Assembly (NCBI RefSeq): GCF_002835995.1
Contig: NZ_PJBZ01000077.1
Coordinates: 1 to 36,718, forward strand
Reading direction: 5' to 3'
Source of the DNA: Psychromonas sp. Urea-02u-13
GTDB lineage: Bacteria > Pseudomonadota > Gammaproteobacteria > Enterobacterales > Psychromonadaceae
DNA length: 36,718 bases
The number at the start of each line of letters is the position of its first letter. Position 1 is the stretch's first letter. Below the pieces are notes generated by a model. That model did no database searches and had not been told where the DNA came from. It worked only from the letters and a program-made list of their open reading frames with translations. A program made the position numbers and the translations under genes. Shown here one piece after another: positions 8,755 to 17,261 of this stretch.

Positions 8755-10671
8755 ATGCACACTAGCCAACCTCTCACCACAGAAAATAAAACGCCTGATA
8801 GCGACTTACCTTATCAAAAGTTAGTGACCTTAGTGAGCTACTTTATTTTAGTCATTGCCGTGTCTCTCTCAACCTTTCAAATTTGGCAAGGCATCAGTTC
8901 CACCATTTCAGCAACCTATTTTCGTCCTATTCATTTGTCTTGGGTTTTAGTGCTTATATTTTTGTATTACCCCTTAATTAGCAACCGCCATAGCATGTTT
9001 TATCTTGTCGGCCGAGGTATTGATATTGCTCTTTGTGGCTTAGTAATTTTTGCAGCTTACCGCCTATTTATTTTTGATTATAACGATATCAACCACCTAT
9101 TTTACGGCCTACAACTGCCCGACATGATTGCAGGTGGCTCCTTAGTTTTATTATTAATGGAAGCTTGCCGACGAACCATTGGCTGGGTGATGGTTTTTAT
9201 CGCGATAATATTTTTAAGCTACAGTGCTTTTGGCGATATGTTACCCAGTGGAATCGCGGTGAAAGCTTATTCATTACAAGAGATTATTCAATTTCAAATA
9301 TTCTCCGCTAATGGCATATTTGGCTCTGCATTAGGCATTGCAGCCACCACTGTATTTATTTTTGTTTTGTTTGGTGCTTTTTTAGAAGTCACTGGCGCAG
9401 GTAAGTTCTTTATTGATTTGGCCTTTTCTATCGCCGGAAAATATCGTGGCGGCCCCGCTAAAGCAGCCGTATTAGCCTCTGCAGGGTTAGGCTCTATATC
9501 GGGTTCAGCGATTGCGAATACAGTCACCACTGGCTCTATCACCATTCCAATGATGAAAAAATTAGGTTACAAACCAGAGCAAGCGGCCGGCATTGAAGCG
9601 GCAGCCTCAACGGGTGGGCAAATTATGCCGCCTATTATGGGCGCAGGCGCCTTTGTAATGGCACAATTTACTGGCGTACCCTATAGCGAAATTATGCTCG
9701 CTTCTATTGCCCCCGCTATTTTGTATTTTTTCTGCACATTATTATACGTCCACATCATGGCCTGTAAATTAGACCTAAAAGCCGTCAGCCGTACAGAGGC
9801 GGTGATCACCGTTATGAAAGATGGCGCACATCATTTAATCCCATTAATTTTCATTACCACGTTATTGATGATGGCCTACTCTCCCTTATTAGTCGGTGTT
9901 GCAGGTTGTGCAGCTATTCTGGTCACTGCAGCCCTGCGTAAACACAGTAGAATCGGTTTACAAAAATTCATTCAAGGTATGAAAAGTGGTGCGTTAATGG
10001 CACTGCCTATTTCAGCAGCTTGTGGCGCCGCGGGTATTATCGTGGGGGTAGTTGGTCAAACCGGTATTGGTTTGCAATTCACCCAGTTTGTCATGGATTT
10101 CTCGGGCGGTTATATGTTGATAGCGCTGGGGTTAATTTGTCTGGTCGCGTTAGTATTAGGCATGGGTTTACCTGTAACTGCGGCTTACATTGTATTAGCG
10201 GTAATGGCCGTGCCTATGCTCGGTGATTTTGGCTTACCGCTGTTAACGGCACACTTAATCATATTTTGGTTATCACAAACCTCTAATGTCACCCCGCCTA
10301 TTGCCCTGGCCGCGTTTGCAGGCGCTGGTGTGGCAAATGCAAATCCAATGAAGTCTTCAGTCGAAGCCTTTAAACTCGCCGGAGGTTTGTTCATTATTCC
10401 TATTATGATGGCCTATACCGATTTAGTCACACCCGGCACAAGTGCCTTTGAGTTAGCGTTATCCATTGCACAAACATTGTCGATTATTGTCGCGGTTGCC
10501 ATCTCCATTGAGGGCTATTTATTCCGACGATTAACGTTAATTGAACGTGTTTTTGCTTTATTAACCATCCCACTTATTTTAATGAATCCTTTTAGCATCG
10601 GTTTTATAGGAATCATCGCAATGGCTATTTTGATTAGCTTACAATGGCGAGACAGAGTGCCAATGAATTAA
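8755..10671 (+). CDS. TRAP transporter fused permease (DctM-DctQ, 4TM/12TM)
   Basis: The product has 638 residues from the ATG at 8755. The frame is open further upstream to a TTG at 8698, but that region lies in a hairpin and encodes no conserved start. The N-terminal third carries about four membrane helices (DctQ-like small subunit) and the rest the large DctM-like subunit. Motifs include GSISGSAIANTVTTGSITIP and GGQIMPPIMGAGAFVMAQ, characteristic of TRAP 4TM/12TM fusions. It is the sodium-coupled inner-membrane component that works with the TAXI binding protein upstream. The ribosome site before 8755 is poor (taggcg), consistent with translation after the upstream gene. A strong terminator follows, so the operon is two genes. 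Confidence 0.93.
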   Translation: MHTSQPLTTENKTPDSDLPYQKLVTLVSYFILVIAVSLSTFQIWQGISSTISATYFRPIHLSWVLVLIFLYYPLISNRHSMFYLVGRGIDIALCGLVIFAAYRLFIFDYNDINHLFYGLQLPDMIAGGSLVLLLMEACRRTIGWVMVFIAIIFLSYSAFGDMLPSGIAVKAYSLQEIIQFQIFSANGIFGSALGIAATTVFIFVLFGAFLEVTGAGKFFIDLAFSIAGKYRGGPAKAAVLASAGLGSISGSAIANTVTTGSITIPMMKKLGYKPEQAAGIEAAASTGGQIMPPIMGAGAFVMAQFTGVPYSEIMLASIAPAILYFFCTLLYVHIMACKLDLKAVSRTEAVITVMKDGAHHLIPLIFITTLLMMAYSPLLVGVAGCAAILVTAALRKHSRIGLQKFIQGMKSGALMALPISAACGAAGIIVGVVGQTGIGLQFTQFVMDFSGGYMLIALGLICLVALVLGMGLPVTAAYIVLAVMAVPMLGDFGLPLLTAHLIIFWLSQTSNVTPPIALAAFAGAGVANANPMKSSVEAFKLAGGLFIIPIMMAYTDLVTPGTSAFELALSIAQTLSIIVAVAISIEGYLFRRLTLIERVFALLTIPLILMNPFSIGFIGIIAMAILISLQWRDRVPMN

Positions 10672-10686
10672 CCTAAAACATGAAGT

Positions 10687-10721
10687 AAAAAGCCGCCACG
10701 GTTAAATGTGGCGGCTTTTTT
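10687..10721 (+). terminator. Rho-independent terminator of the TRAP operon
   Basis: Arms agccgccac (10691-10699) and gtggcggct (10708-10716), extended by four A-T pairs, enclose an 8-base loop and run into a T tract. The hairpin starts 15 bp after the permease stop. Confidence 0.92.
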
Positions 10722-10772
10722 ATGCGTGGCTAAAAATAAAATAATCACAAATAGAGACAGTACTTCAATTGC

Positions 10773-10823
10773 TATAACCCACTCACACATCTAAGGTTAT
10801 AACTTATTCTCAAGGAGTGAGTG
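10773..10823 (+). promoter_or_regulatory. Possible H-type pseudoknot over the ribosome site of the ABC exporter gene
   Basis: Two 7-bp pairings interlock. The first is tataacc (10773-10779) with ggttata (10795-10801). The second is cactcac (10780-10786, inside the first loop) with gtgagtg (10817-10823). The second pairing overlaps the last base of the AAGGAG ribosome site (10812-10817) and ends one base before the ATG. If real, folding would control translation of the exporter. The pairings are short and there is no linker base between the two 5' arms, so chance is possible. Confidence 0.25.
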
Positions 10824-10824
10824 C

Positions 10825-12606
10825 ATGCGCCCACAACAACATTCAGATCAACAAGTTATTGGCTTTAATTGGCAGGTATTAAAGGTGATATGGCCTTATT
10901 TACTGGAATTTAAAATGCGTATCTTTTTTGCGCTACTGTGTCTAATTTTAACTAAAGTGGCCAGCGTCTATTTACCTTTCATTTTAAAAGATGTGGTTGA
11001 TGTACTTGATACCAATAAAGACAACCGAATTATATTAGCGCCTTTTGGATTAGTAGCTGCTTATGGTGTGGCACGTTTTGCGACGGTTATCTTTGCAGAA
11101 GTAAGAGATACCCTGTTTGGTCGTGTCACCGAACGCGCAATAAGACGCATTGGTTTAAAGGTGTTTCGTCATCTGCACCAGCTAGATCTCGACTTTCACC
11201 TTAACCGCCAAACCGGTGGTTTATCACGCGATATTGACCGAGGGAATTCAGGGGTTAACTTTTTAATGCGTTTTATGGTGTTTAACATCGTACCGACGCT
11301 GTTAGAAATCATTATGGTGATCACCATTTTATTTGTTAATTATGGTTTTTGGTTTGCCTTTATCACGTTAATTTCAATTGTCAGTTATGTCGGATATTCA
11401 TTTTACGCCACCGAGTTACGCACAAAATATGTAAGAGCCGCTAATAAAGCCGACTCCAGCAGCAATACCCGCGCGATAGATAGTTTATTAAATTATGAAA
11501 CGGTGAAATATTTTAATAATGAAGAGTTCGAAGCCAAGGCTTATGACAACAATTTAGCCGACTGGGAAAAAGCCAAAGTTAAAAATCGCCTGTCTTTATT
11601 TGCCTTAAACGGTGGGCAAGCACTTATCATTTCGTTATCCATGAGTGCGATGCTGGCGCTATCCGTCTATCAAGTGAGCCGCGGTATGATGACCTTAGGG
11701 GATTTTGTGCTTATTAATGCCTTCATGATGCAATTGTTTATTCCGCTCAATTTTTTAGGGTTTGTATACCGTGAAATTAAAGGCTCATTAGCCAACATTG
11801 AAAACATGTTTTCCATCTTAAAGAAAACACCTAAAGTCGCCGACTTAGCCAATGCTAAACCGTTAAACTTAATCAAAGGTGAGGTTGAATTTGATCAGGT
11901 CAATTTCGCTTATAATAAAAAACGAAGCATCATTAAAGGTTTATCATTTTCAATTAAAGCAGGACAAAAAGTAGCTGTAGTCGGTGATAGTGGCTCTGGT
12001 AAATCAACCTTAGTGAAACTACTTTTTCGTTTTTATGATGTAAACAGCGGGCAAATACGTATTGATGGCCAAGCCATTAATGCTGTTACCCAACATTCCT
12101 TACGACAACATATTGGTATCGTCCCCCAAGATACAGTGTTATTTAACGATACCCTCTTTGCGAACGTACAATACGGTAATCCAAGCGCCACAAGCAGTGA
12201 GGTATTAAAAGCGATTGAATTGGCGCATTTAAATGATTTTGTCGCCTCGTTACCCGATGGACTTGAAACTACGGTGGGTGAACGCGGATTAAAATTATCA
12301 GGGGGAGAAAAACAACGAGTGGCGATTGCACGCACTATCTTAAAAAATCCCGCCATATTAGTCTTTGATGAAGCGACATCTTCTTTAGATAGCCACTCAG
12401 AACAAGCTATTTTAAGCGCGATTAAAGACGTTTCTGCGCATAAAACCAGCTTGGTTATTGCACATCGTTTGTCTACCGTCATCGACGCAGATAATATTTT
12501 GGTGATGCAATCAGGTGAGATTATTGAGCAAGGTAACCATAAAACGTTATTAGCACAGCAAGGTTATTATTCGACGATGTGGCAATTACAACAGAGCCAG
12601 TCTTAA
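10825..12606 (+). CDS. ABC exporter, fused permease/ATPase of the Atm1/HMT1 type
   Basis: The product has 593 residues: six membrane helices in the first about 310, then a nucleotide-binding domain. Walker A is GDSGSGKST (387-395), the signature is LSGGEKQRVAIAR, and the Walker B region is ILVFDEATSSLD. The N-terminal section (FNWQVLKVIWPYL, then DVVDVL) and the NYETVKYFNNEEFE segment are hallmarks of the Atm1 family, which exports glutathione-linked sulfur or metal compounds from mitochondria or the bacterial cytoplasm. The start is supported by AAGGAG 7 bp upstream. The 3' end overlaps the converging kinase-like gene by 4 bp. A family-level call is secure; the bacterial substrate (glutathione conjugates or metal-thiol complexes) is inferred. 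Confidence 0.93.
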   Translation: MRPQQHSDQQVIGFNWQVLKVIWPYLLEFKMRIFFALLCLILTKVASVYLPFILKDVVDVLDTNKDNRIILAPFGLVAAYGVARFATVIFAEVRDTLFGRVTERAIRRIGLKVFRHLHQLDLDFHLNRQTGGLSRDIDRGNSGVNFLMRFMVFNIVPTLLEIIMVITILFVNYGFWFAFITLISIVSYVGYSFYATELRTKYVRAANKADSSSNTRAIDSLLNYETVKYFNNEEFEAKAYDNNLADWEKAKVKNRLSLFALNGGQALIISLSMSAMLALSVYQVSRGMMTLGDFVLINAFMMQLFIPLNFLGFVYREIKGSLANIENMFSILKKTPKVADLANAKPLNLIKGEVEFDQVNFAYNKKRSIIKGLSFSIKAGQKVAVVGDSGSGKSTLVKLLFRFYDVNSGQIRIDGQAINAVTQHSLRQHIGIVPQDTVLFNDTLFANVQYGNPSATSSEVLKAIELAHLNDFVASLPDGLETTVGERGLKLSGGEKQRVAIARTILKNPAILVFDEATSSLDSHSEQAILSAIKDVSAHKTSLVIAHRLSTVIDADNILVMQSGEIIEQGNHKTLLAQQGYYSTMWQLQQSQS

Positions 12607-13010
12607 GGTTGCCATTGTCGGGTCATTTTTGCGAGAGTGGCGTCGGGAATATCATGAATGCTTTGGTATTTCCCTGTGCAGGTTGTAATCACTAGCTTAG
12701 CGTTATATTGCTTCGCGAAGGCTTGATAAACCTGCATTTCCCAGTGTTTAACAAACGTATTAGACACAACCACACTTTGCTTTTGTTGCAATAATAATTC
12801 GCATTGAGACTGACACCATTGATGCGCTTTTTGGATTAGCTGTGGTTGAAAGGTATAAACACCGGCTTCATCGACAAAAAACATATCCGCCTCTAAATGA
12901 GCAATGCCCATTTTACTGGCTAATGTACTTTTACCACTGCCCGGTAACCCTCTGATTAAGGTCAGCGTTAATTCAGGTGATTGAATAGGCTCTTTATGGT
13001 GTTTTTGCAT
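12603..13010 (-). CDS. Small P-loop kinase-like protein (N4BP2/polynucleotide-kinase-like)
   Basis: The product has 135 residues with Walker A RGLPGSGKSTLA near residue 20, then HLEADMFFVD and AHQWCQSQCELLL, and a VVVSNTF strand. This order matches small ATP-binding proteins related to the P-loop domain of NEDD4-binding protein 2 and T4 polynucleotide kinase. The enzyme activity of the stand-alone bacterial forms is not established. It is complete but short, with no extra domain. It converges on and overlaps the ABC exporter gene by 4 bp. The ATG at 13008-13010 has only a weak ribosome site. Confidence 0.8.
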   Translation of the reverse strand: MQKHHKEPIQSPELTLTLIRGLPGSGKSTLASKMGIAHLEADMFFVDEAGVYTFQPQLIQKAHQWCQSQCELLLQQKQSVVVSNTFVKHWEMQVYQAFAKQYNAKLVITTCTGKYQSIHDIPDATLAKMTRQWQP

Positions 13011-13157
13011 TAGCTTTCATTCTCTTAGGTTTCATTCGATTATGTTTCAGTAGCTCGGCCAGCCAATCGGATCACGATTATATCTGCCATAAGACAAACG
13101 CACTACTGTCTAACAGATAAAACGTGGCAACCTAAGTGAGATAACCTAAATAGGCCC

Positions 13158-13805
13158 CTAGCGCAGTTGCTTGTTAATAAAAATCGTCTCTTTTTGTTGC
13201 TCTATTTGTACGCCACACCAGTCTTGAAAATGATGATGACTATCAGCAAAAACAGGACTATGCGCTGCATGCATTATTTGTATGACTGACATACCCGCAT
13301 TAATACCACTGGTAATGCCCGCTTTTGCATCTTCAAAGACTAAACACTGCTCTGGACAAATATCTAACCATTGAGCGGCTTTCAAATAAGGAGCTGGATG
13401 AGGTTTTCCCTGCAATACATCATCAGCGCTCACTAAAACATGCGGAATAGGTAGACCGGCTATTTTCAATTTTTTTAATGCAGAACTTTTTGTACTCATA
13501 GTCACAATACCCCATGGCATATCACCGAGCTGTTCAAGCATTTCTTTTGCCCCTGGTATCGCAATGACATGCTCAACAAGCTTTTCTTCATGTGCAAATA
13601 ACAAATCTAGTTCGGCTTCTAAGTCCAAATGTGGCGCGAATTTTTTAACAATATACTCACCGGGTGTGCCATGTATTTCGCTGAGAATGGCCTCTTTATC
13701 AAGCCCGTGTTTATTAGCCCAATGCAACCATAGTTGCTCAACAGCAGCCGTGGTATCGACTAACGTGCCGTCTAAATCAAAAAGTAACGCTTTGCTAACA
13801 ATCAT
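13158..13805 (-). CDS. HAD-superfamily sugar-phosphate phosphatase (HxpA/YfbT-like)
   Basis: The product has 215 residues from the ATG at 13803-13805, which has a GGAG ribosome site. The frame is open 27 codons further upstream, but that part is not conserved-looking. Motif I is LLFDLDGTLVDT (Asp nucleophile and acid/base Asp). Motif II is IVTMST, the Lys of motif III is in KPHPAPYL, and motif IV is VFEDAKAGI. The cap region with EIHGTPGEYIV resembles the HxpA (YfbT) sugar-phosphatase and glycerol-phosphatase group. It probably dephosphorylates small sugar phosphates. It is likely a stand-alone gene between the kinase-like gene and udk. Confidence 0.88.
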   Translation of the reverse strand: MIVSKALLFDLDGTLVDTTAAVEQLWLHWANKHGLDKEAILSEIHGTPGEYIVKKFAPHLDLEAELDLLFAHEEKLVEHVIAIPGAKEMLEQLGDMPWGIVTMSTKSSALKKLKIAGLPIPHVLVSADDVLQGKPHPAPYLKAAQWLDICPEQCLVFEDAKAGITSGINAGMSVIQIMHAAHSPVFADSHHHFQDWCGVQIEQQKETIFINKQLR

Positions 13806-14048
13806 TTTATTCTCCGTTTTAATAAACCTGCAAAAGTGTGCACTAAAAGTTCTTATTAAAATAAAAACGTGCAACAACAAGCACATTAAAGCGATTTATT
13901 CAGGCAATATCAAGTAAAACCATGGAAAAAGAGGCACGAAGATAGAAGGAAATTTTATCTGTATGGAGTAAAAGCACGGAGGAATAAAGTTTTTTGAGAC
14001 ATAAGCGTATCTGTTTTTAAGCTCTAAATTCGTAAAAAACACGCAAAA

Positions 14049-14083
14049 AAAATAGCCCCACTGCAGAGCAGAAGGGCTATTTT
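14049..14083 (-). terminator. Rho-independent terminator of udk
   Basis: Arms aaaatagccc (14049-14058) and gggctatttt (14074-14083) form a 10-bp stem. On the minus strand the stem runs into a long T tract. It sits about 90 bp past the udk stop. The 243 bp between this site and the HAD gene start (13806-14048) show nothing else I can support. Confidence 0.88.
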
Positions 14084-14169
14084 CTAGATACTCGAATAGA
14101 TAGGCTTATAGATAGACTTATCGCACTATTTATAAGGCAGAGGCTAATTCAAAAGAATTAACCACACCA

Positions 14170-14808
14170 CTATTTTCCGAGTAAGTAGCGAATACGTGAT
14201 TTTAATAAATCCGTCGCAATACGATTTTTGCCACCACGTGGCACAATAATATCGGCATGTTGTTTTGATGGGTCAATAAATTGTAAGAACATAGGACGAA
14301 CCGTCGCTGTGTACTGTTCAATTACTGATTCCATGCTACGTCCACGCAATTCAATATCGCGTTTTAAGCGGCGCATCAAACAAATATCTAACGGCGTATC
14401 GATAAAAATACTGGCATCGAGCTGTGCACGTACATTTGCATCAGTCAGTAATAAAATACCTTCCAATATAATGATTTTCTTCGGTGTTAATGTTGTTGTT
14501 TCCGCCATACGAGTATGTTCGGTATAGCTATAACGTGGAATATCAACCGCTTGGTTATTTTTAAGTGCAATCAGTTGCTCGCACAGTAAACCATGGTCAA
14601 ATGCTTTGGGATGGTCGTAGTTTGTTAAAACACGCTGATCCATTGAAAGGTGTGATTGATCTTTATAATAAGCATCTTCAGAGATAATACCTATTTGATC
14701 AGTGCCAAGCTCTGCACATAACTCATCAAAAATAGTGTTTGCAATCAAACTCTTACCCGATGCAGACGCGCCTGCAATCGCAATTACTACACAATCTTTA
14801 CTAATCAA
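14170..14808 (-). CDS. udk: Uridine kinase
   Basis: This 212-residue cytosolic enzyme phosphorylates uridine and cytidine to UMP and CMP in pyrimidine salvage, using ATP or GTP. Walker A is GASASGKS (13-20). [30 protein letters not shown] and IILEGILLL are all family signatures, and the length is normal. The start is TTG at 14806-14808, supported by AGGTGA 6 bp upstream; no ATG fits. A clear terminator follows at 14049-14083. Confidence 0.96.
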   Translation of the reverse strand: MISKDCVVIAIAGASASGKSLIANTIFDELCAELGTDQIGIISEDAYYKDQSHLSMDQRVLTNYDHPKAFDHGLLCEQLIALKNNQAVDIPRYSYTEHTRMAETTTLTPKKIIILEGILLLTDANVRAQLDASIFIDTPLDICLMRRLKRDIELRGRSMESVIEQYTATVRPMFLQFIDPSKQHADIIVPRGGKNRIATDLLKSRIRYLLGK

Positions 14809-15002
14809 TTTTAGTCACCTTATTTAATAGCTGGAATATTATCATTTTTGAAAGCCCGCATTGTACAGGAAATAACACAAAGTGTAGTAGTACATCGCGC
14901 AGAGAAGTGAAAAAGACAGGAATGCGAAAAGGCGCTAAGGGTTGATTGCTTTTGAATTTATTTAAGTGAGCTCATTTAGGCATATAAATAACACAAAAAA
15001 TA

Positions 15003-15084
15003 CGACCACCAAGCCACTGTGTTACACAGAGAACACCCAAAAAAACTAAATAATTAAGGGTGACTTCCTTTTCCTCCGTGTATT
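15003..15084. repeat. Degenerate copy of a dispersed intergenic repeat (ccacgaag type)
   Basis: This stretch contains aagccactgtgttacacaga and a later ttccttttcctccgtgt, matching the ends of the copies at 27108-27195 and 27235-27339. The outer inverted repeat is decayed here (gaccaccaag in place of accacgaag, cctccgtgta in place of the far arm). It lies in the 386-bp gap between udk and the M50 protease gene (14809-15194), which shows nothing else firm. Confidence 0.75.
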
Positions 15085-15194
15085 GATGCTGAAATAGTTA
15101 AGTTGTCGATCTTTATAAACTCGCTCTCTCGCTTCATGATCATTTTCAAGGCATAATCCGTGACATAAAAATACACGTAAAAAAGAGACTCTCT

Positions 15195-16295
15195 GTGGAA
15201 TTATTAAGAATTGATTGTTTAGGTAAAGAGCTAAGATTAGAAGGCTCGATGGCCGGTTGGCAACAACTATTTTGGGGTGGTACCGTCGTTGCAGTGAAAC
15301 ATGCTTCGGCAGATAACCAAGGACCTTATACGCATACCTTTGAGCTAACCACACCAGTAGCAGACGAAGGTGAGCCCAATACGATTAACATTAGTCTTGA
15401 AATCGACCTTACTTGGCAACCTTTCTCACTAAGTTATCGATTACTGCAAGAGCAAAACGTGCTCACCGAAGGCAGTCGAAATACTAAAGATATTGAGCAA
15501 CAGGTCCCCGTCAAAACGATTGAAGTAAAACGTAAAGTGAGCATGGTGGGGCTAGCGTCTTTAGGTTTTAAGTTACTTAAAAGTGCCAAAGTCATCAAAG
15601 TTGTTTTAGCCGGCGCCAGTATTGCAGCTTACTCTTGGTTATTCTCTTTCCAATTTGCACTGGCGCTGATTGCCTGTTTGGTTTTTCACGAATACGGCCA
15701 TATTAAAGCGATGAAACATTTTGGTATGAAAACCAAAGGTATTTACCTGATCCCCTTTATGGGCGGGCTCGCGATGAGTGATGAGAAAATCAATACTCGC
15801 TGGCAAGATGTGGTTATCTCTATCATGGGGCCTTGTTTTGGTTTAATCATGTCGGTAGTCGCTTTAATCGCTTATTGGATAACCGGCGAAGCTTTTTTTG
15901 CAGGACTAGCTGCTTTTAATGCATTGCTTAACCTGTTTAATCTTCTGCCAATATTACCCCTTGATGGTGGGCATATTCTAAAAAGCATTAGCTTTTCAAT
16001 GAACAGCAAAGCGGGATTAATCGCGTGTATTGCCGGTGCCGCTATTGGCGTTTATTTAAGTTACAGCTTAGGTCTCGCATTACTGGGTTTTATGTTATTA
16101 ATCGGCAGTGCAGAGATTGTTTTTGAATGGAAAACGCGCCACCAAAGCCACCTTTTACCCCTTGATAGATATGGGCAGATTTTTTCAGCTGCTTGGTACT
16201 TTCTCACTGTCGGTGCGCTAATTGCTATTATCTGGTATTTAGCGGCGTCAGGAGATGAAATTCTTGCTTTACCTTTAAAAATATTACAAAGCTAA
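15195..16295 (+). CDS. M50-family membrane metalloprotease (site-2 protease family)
   Basis: This 366-residue protein has a soluble N-terminal region of about 140 residues, then five or six membrane helices. The zinc motif HEYGH is at 165-169 inside a helix, and the second motif PILPLDGGH supplies the third ligand, Asp257. These are the hallmarks of site-2 type intramembrane proteases. The N-terminal soluble part is not one I recognise. The start is GTG at 15195 with a weak AGAG ribosome site, and no ATG lies upstream in frame. The substrate is unknown. No PDZ domain is visible, so it is not a typical RseP. Confidence 0.85.
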   Translation: MELLRIDCLGKELRLEGSMAGWQQLFWGGTVVAVKHASADNQGPYTHTFELTTPVADEGEPNTINISLEIDLTWQPFSLSYRLLQEQNVLTEGSRNTKDIEQQVPVKTIEVKRKVSMVGLASLGFKLLKSAKVIKVVLAGASIAAYSWLFSFQFALALIACLVFHEYGHIKAMKHFGMKTKGIYLIPFMGGLAMSDEKINTRWQDVVISIMGPCFGLIMSVVALIAYWITGEAFFAGLAAFNALLNLFNLLPILPLDGGHILKSISFSMNSKAGLIACIAGAAIGVYLSYSLGLALLGFMLLIGSAEIVFEWKTRHQSHLLPLDRYGQIFSAAWYFLTVGALIAIIWYLAASGDEILALPLKILQS

Positions 16296-16307
16296 ACACC
16301 TTTTTAT

Positions 16308-16340
16308 CCTGTAATAACAGCGCTTTGTTGTTATTGCAGG
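16308..16340 (+). terminator. Hairpin after the M50 protease gene
   Basis: Arms cctgtaataaca (16308-16319) and tgttattgcagg (16329-16340) pair over 12 bp with one G-U pair, 12 bp after the stop codon. A weak T-rich stretch follows (tcccgatttttat). It probably separates this gene from the Zur-box operon. Confidence 0.65.
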
Positions 16341-16444
16341 TCCCGATTTTTATCGTCTAATCAGAACACCCCTTTCAAAAACACTTTCAATTTTCGGCTT
16401 TCCGCTAAGATAAGCGAATGAAATAGTTGAACTTACCTTTCATT

Positions 16445-16461
16445 TTGTTACATTATAACAA
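16445..16461 (+). promoter_or_regulatory. Candidate Zur operator
   Basis: The palindrome ttgtta-catta-taacaa lies 99 bp upstream of the ATPase start. Its 15-base core, tgttacattataaca, differs by one base from the gammaproteobacterial Zur consensus core TGTTATANTATAACA. The flanking bases fit less well. Zur represses zinc-uptake genes when zinc is replete, so this operon is predicted to be induced by zinc starvation. The rest of the 16341-16559 gap shows no other clear signal. Confidence 0.7.
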
Positions 16462-16559
16462 TTACAACATGACTTAATGAATGTGTTGGCATTAAATGGC
16501 CACTAATATCTCCCTATTTCTGAATAATACACAGACCCAATTTATAAAGGTAACTAACA

Positions 16560-17261
16560 ATGATAAAGATTAATGACCTCTGTTTTTCTTGGAAAAATAC
16601 GCCTGTTATTAATATCGACAGACTACATATCCCAGTGGGTCAGCATCTTTTTATTGAAGGGCCAAGTGGCTCCGGTAAAAGTACCCTATTAAACTTACTC
16701 GCCGGTGTATTAGCACCACAGCAAGGTGAGATCTCTGTATTAGGGCAACCGCTAAGTGAGCTCTCGGGCAGTCAAAAAGACAGTTTTAGAGCGGATAATA
16801 TCGGTTTTATTTTCCAACAGTTTAATTTAATCCCCTACCTCAGCGTGATTGATAACATTACTTTGCCTTGCTCATTTTCTAAAAAACGGAAAACAAACGC
16901 GTTATTACGCGCAAATGGTGGCGACTTAAAAAGCGAGGCGATTCGATTATTAAATGCATTAGGGTTAGATGATAACGCCCTCTTTCAACGCTCAGTGAAT
17001 GAATTAAGTGTCGGCCAGCAACAACGTGTAGCGGCTGCTCGGGCCATGTTAGGCTCTCCAGAAATAATTATTGCCGATGAACCCACCTCAGCACTTGATA
17101 GCGAACACCGTCAGGCCTTTATTAAAACGCTATTTGAAGAGTGCCAAAAAGAAAATATCACCCTGATTTTTGTCAGCCATGATAAAAGCTTAAAACATCA
17201 CTTTGATCACTGTATCAATCTTCAAGAAATCAATAATGTAAATACAAAGGAGTCAGTGTAA
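16560..17261 (+). CDS. ABC transporter ATPase, LolD/MacB-like, of a candidate zinc-regulated system
   Basis: This 233-residue cytoplasmic ATPase has Walker A GPSGSGKST (34-42), Q-loop FIFQQFNLIPYLSV, signature LSVGQQQRVAAAR, and Walker B IIIADEPTSALD followed by the switch His in VSHDKSL. The signature has V in place of the usual first G, as in some LolD/MacB-type ATPases. AAGGTAA precedes the ATG. Its stop overlaps the next gene by one base (taATG), so the ATPase and permease are translationally coupled. With the permease and the DUF3299 protein it resembles part of the zinc-regulated zrg cluster described in Vibrio cholerae; this link is from memory of that cluster's make-up. Confidence 0.93.
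   Translation: MIKINDLCFSWKNTPVINIDRLHIPVGQHLFIEGPSGSGKSTLLNLLAGVLAPQQGEISVLGQPLSELSGSQKDSFRADNIGFIFQQFNLIPYLSVIDNITLPCSFSKKRKTNALLRANGGDLKSEAIRLLNALGLDDNALFQRSVNELSVGQQQRVAAARAMLGSPEIIIADEPTSALDSEHRQAFIKTLFEECQKENITLIFVSHDKSLKHHFDHCINLQEINNVNTKESV

Noticed and set aside
12603-13010. Zeta-type toxin
   Set aside because: The P-loop and following motifs fit the N4BP2/polynucleotide-kinase-like group better, the protein is shorter than zeta toxins, and no antitoxin gene is adjacent.
13806-13886. N-terminal extension of the HAD phosphatase
   Set aside because: The extra 27 residues are not part of the HAD fold, and a good ribosome site sits directly before the ATG at 13805.
15046-15354. Minus-strand open frame of about 100 codons upstream of and overlapping the M50 protease gene
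   Set aside because: It runs through the decayed dispersed repeat and antisense to the protease start, has no recognisable protein features, and no ribosome site stands out.
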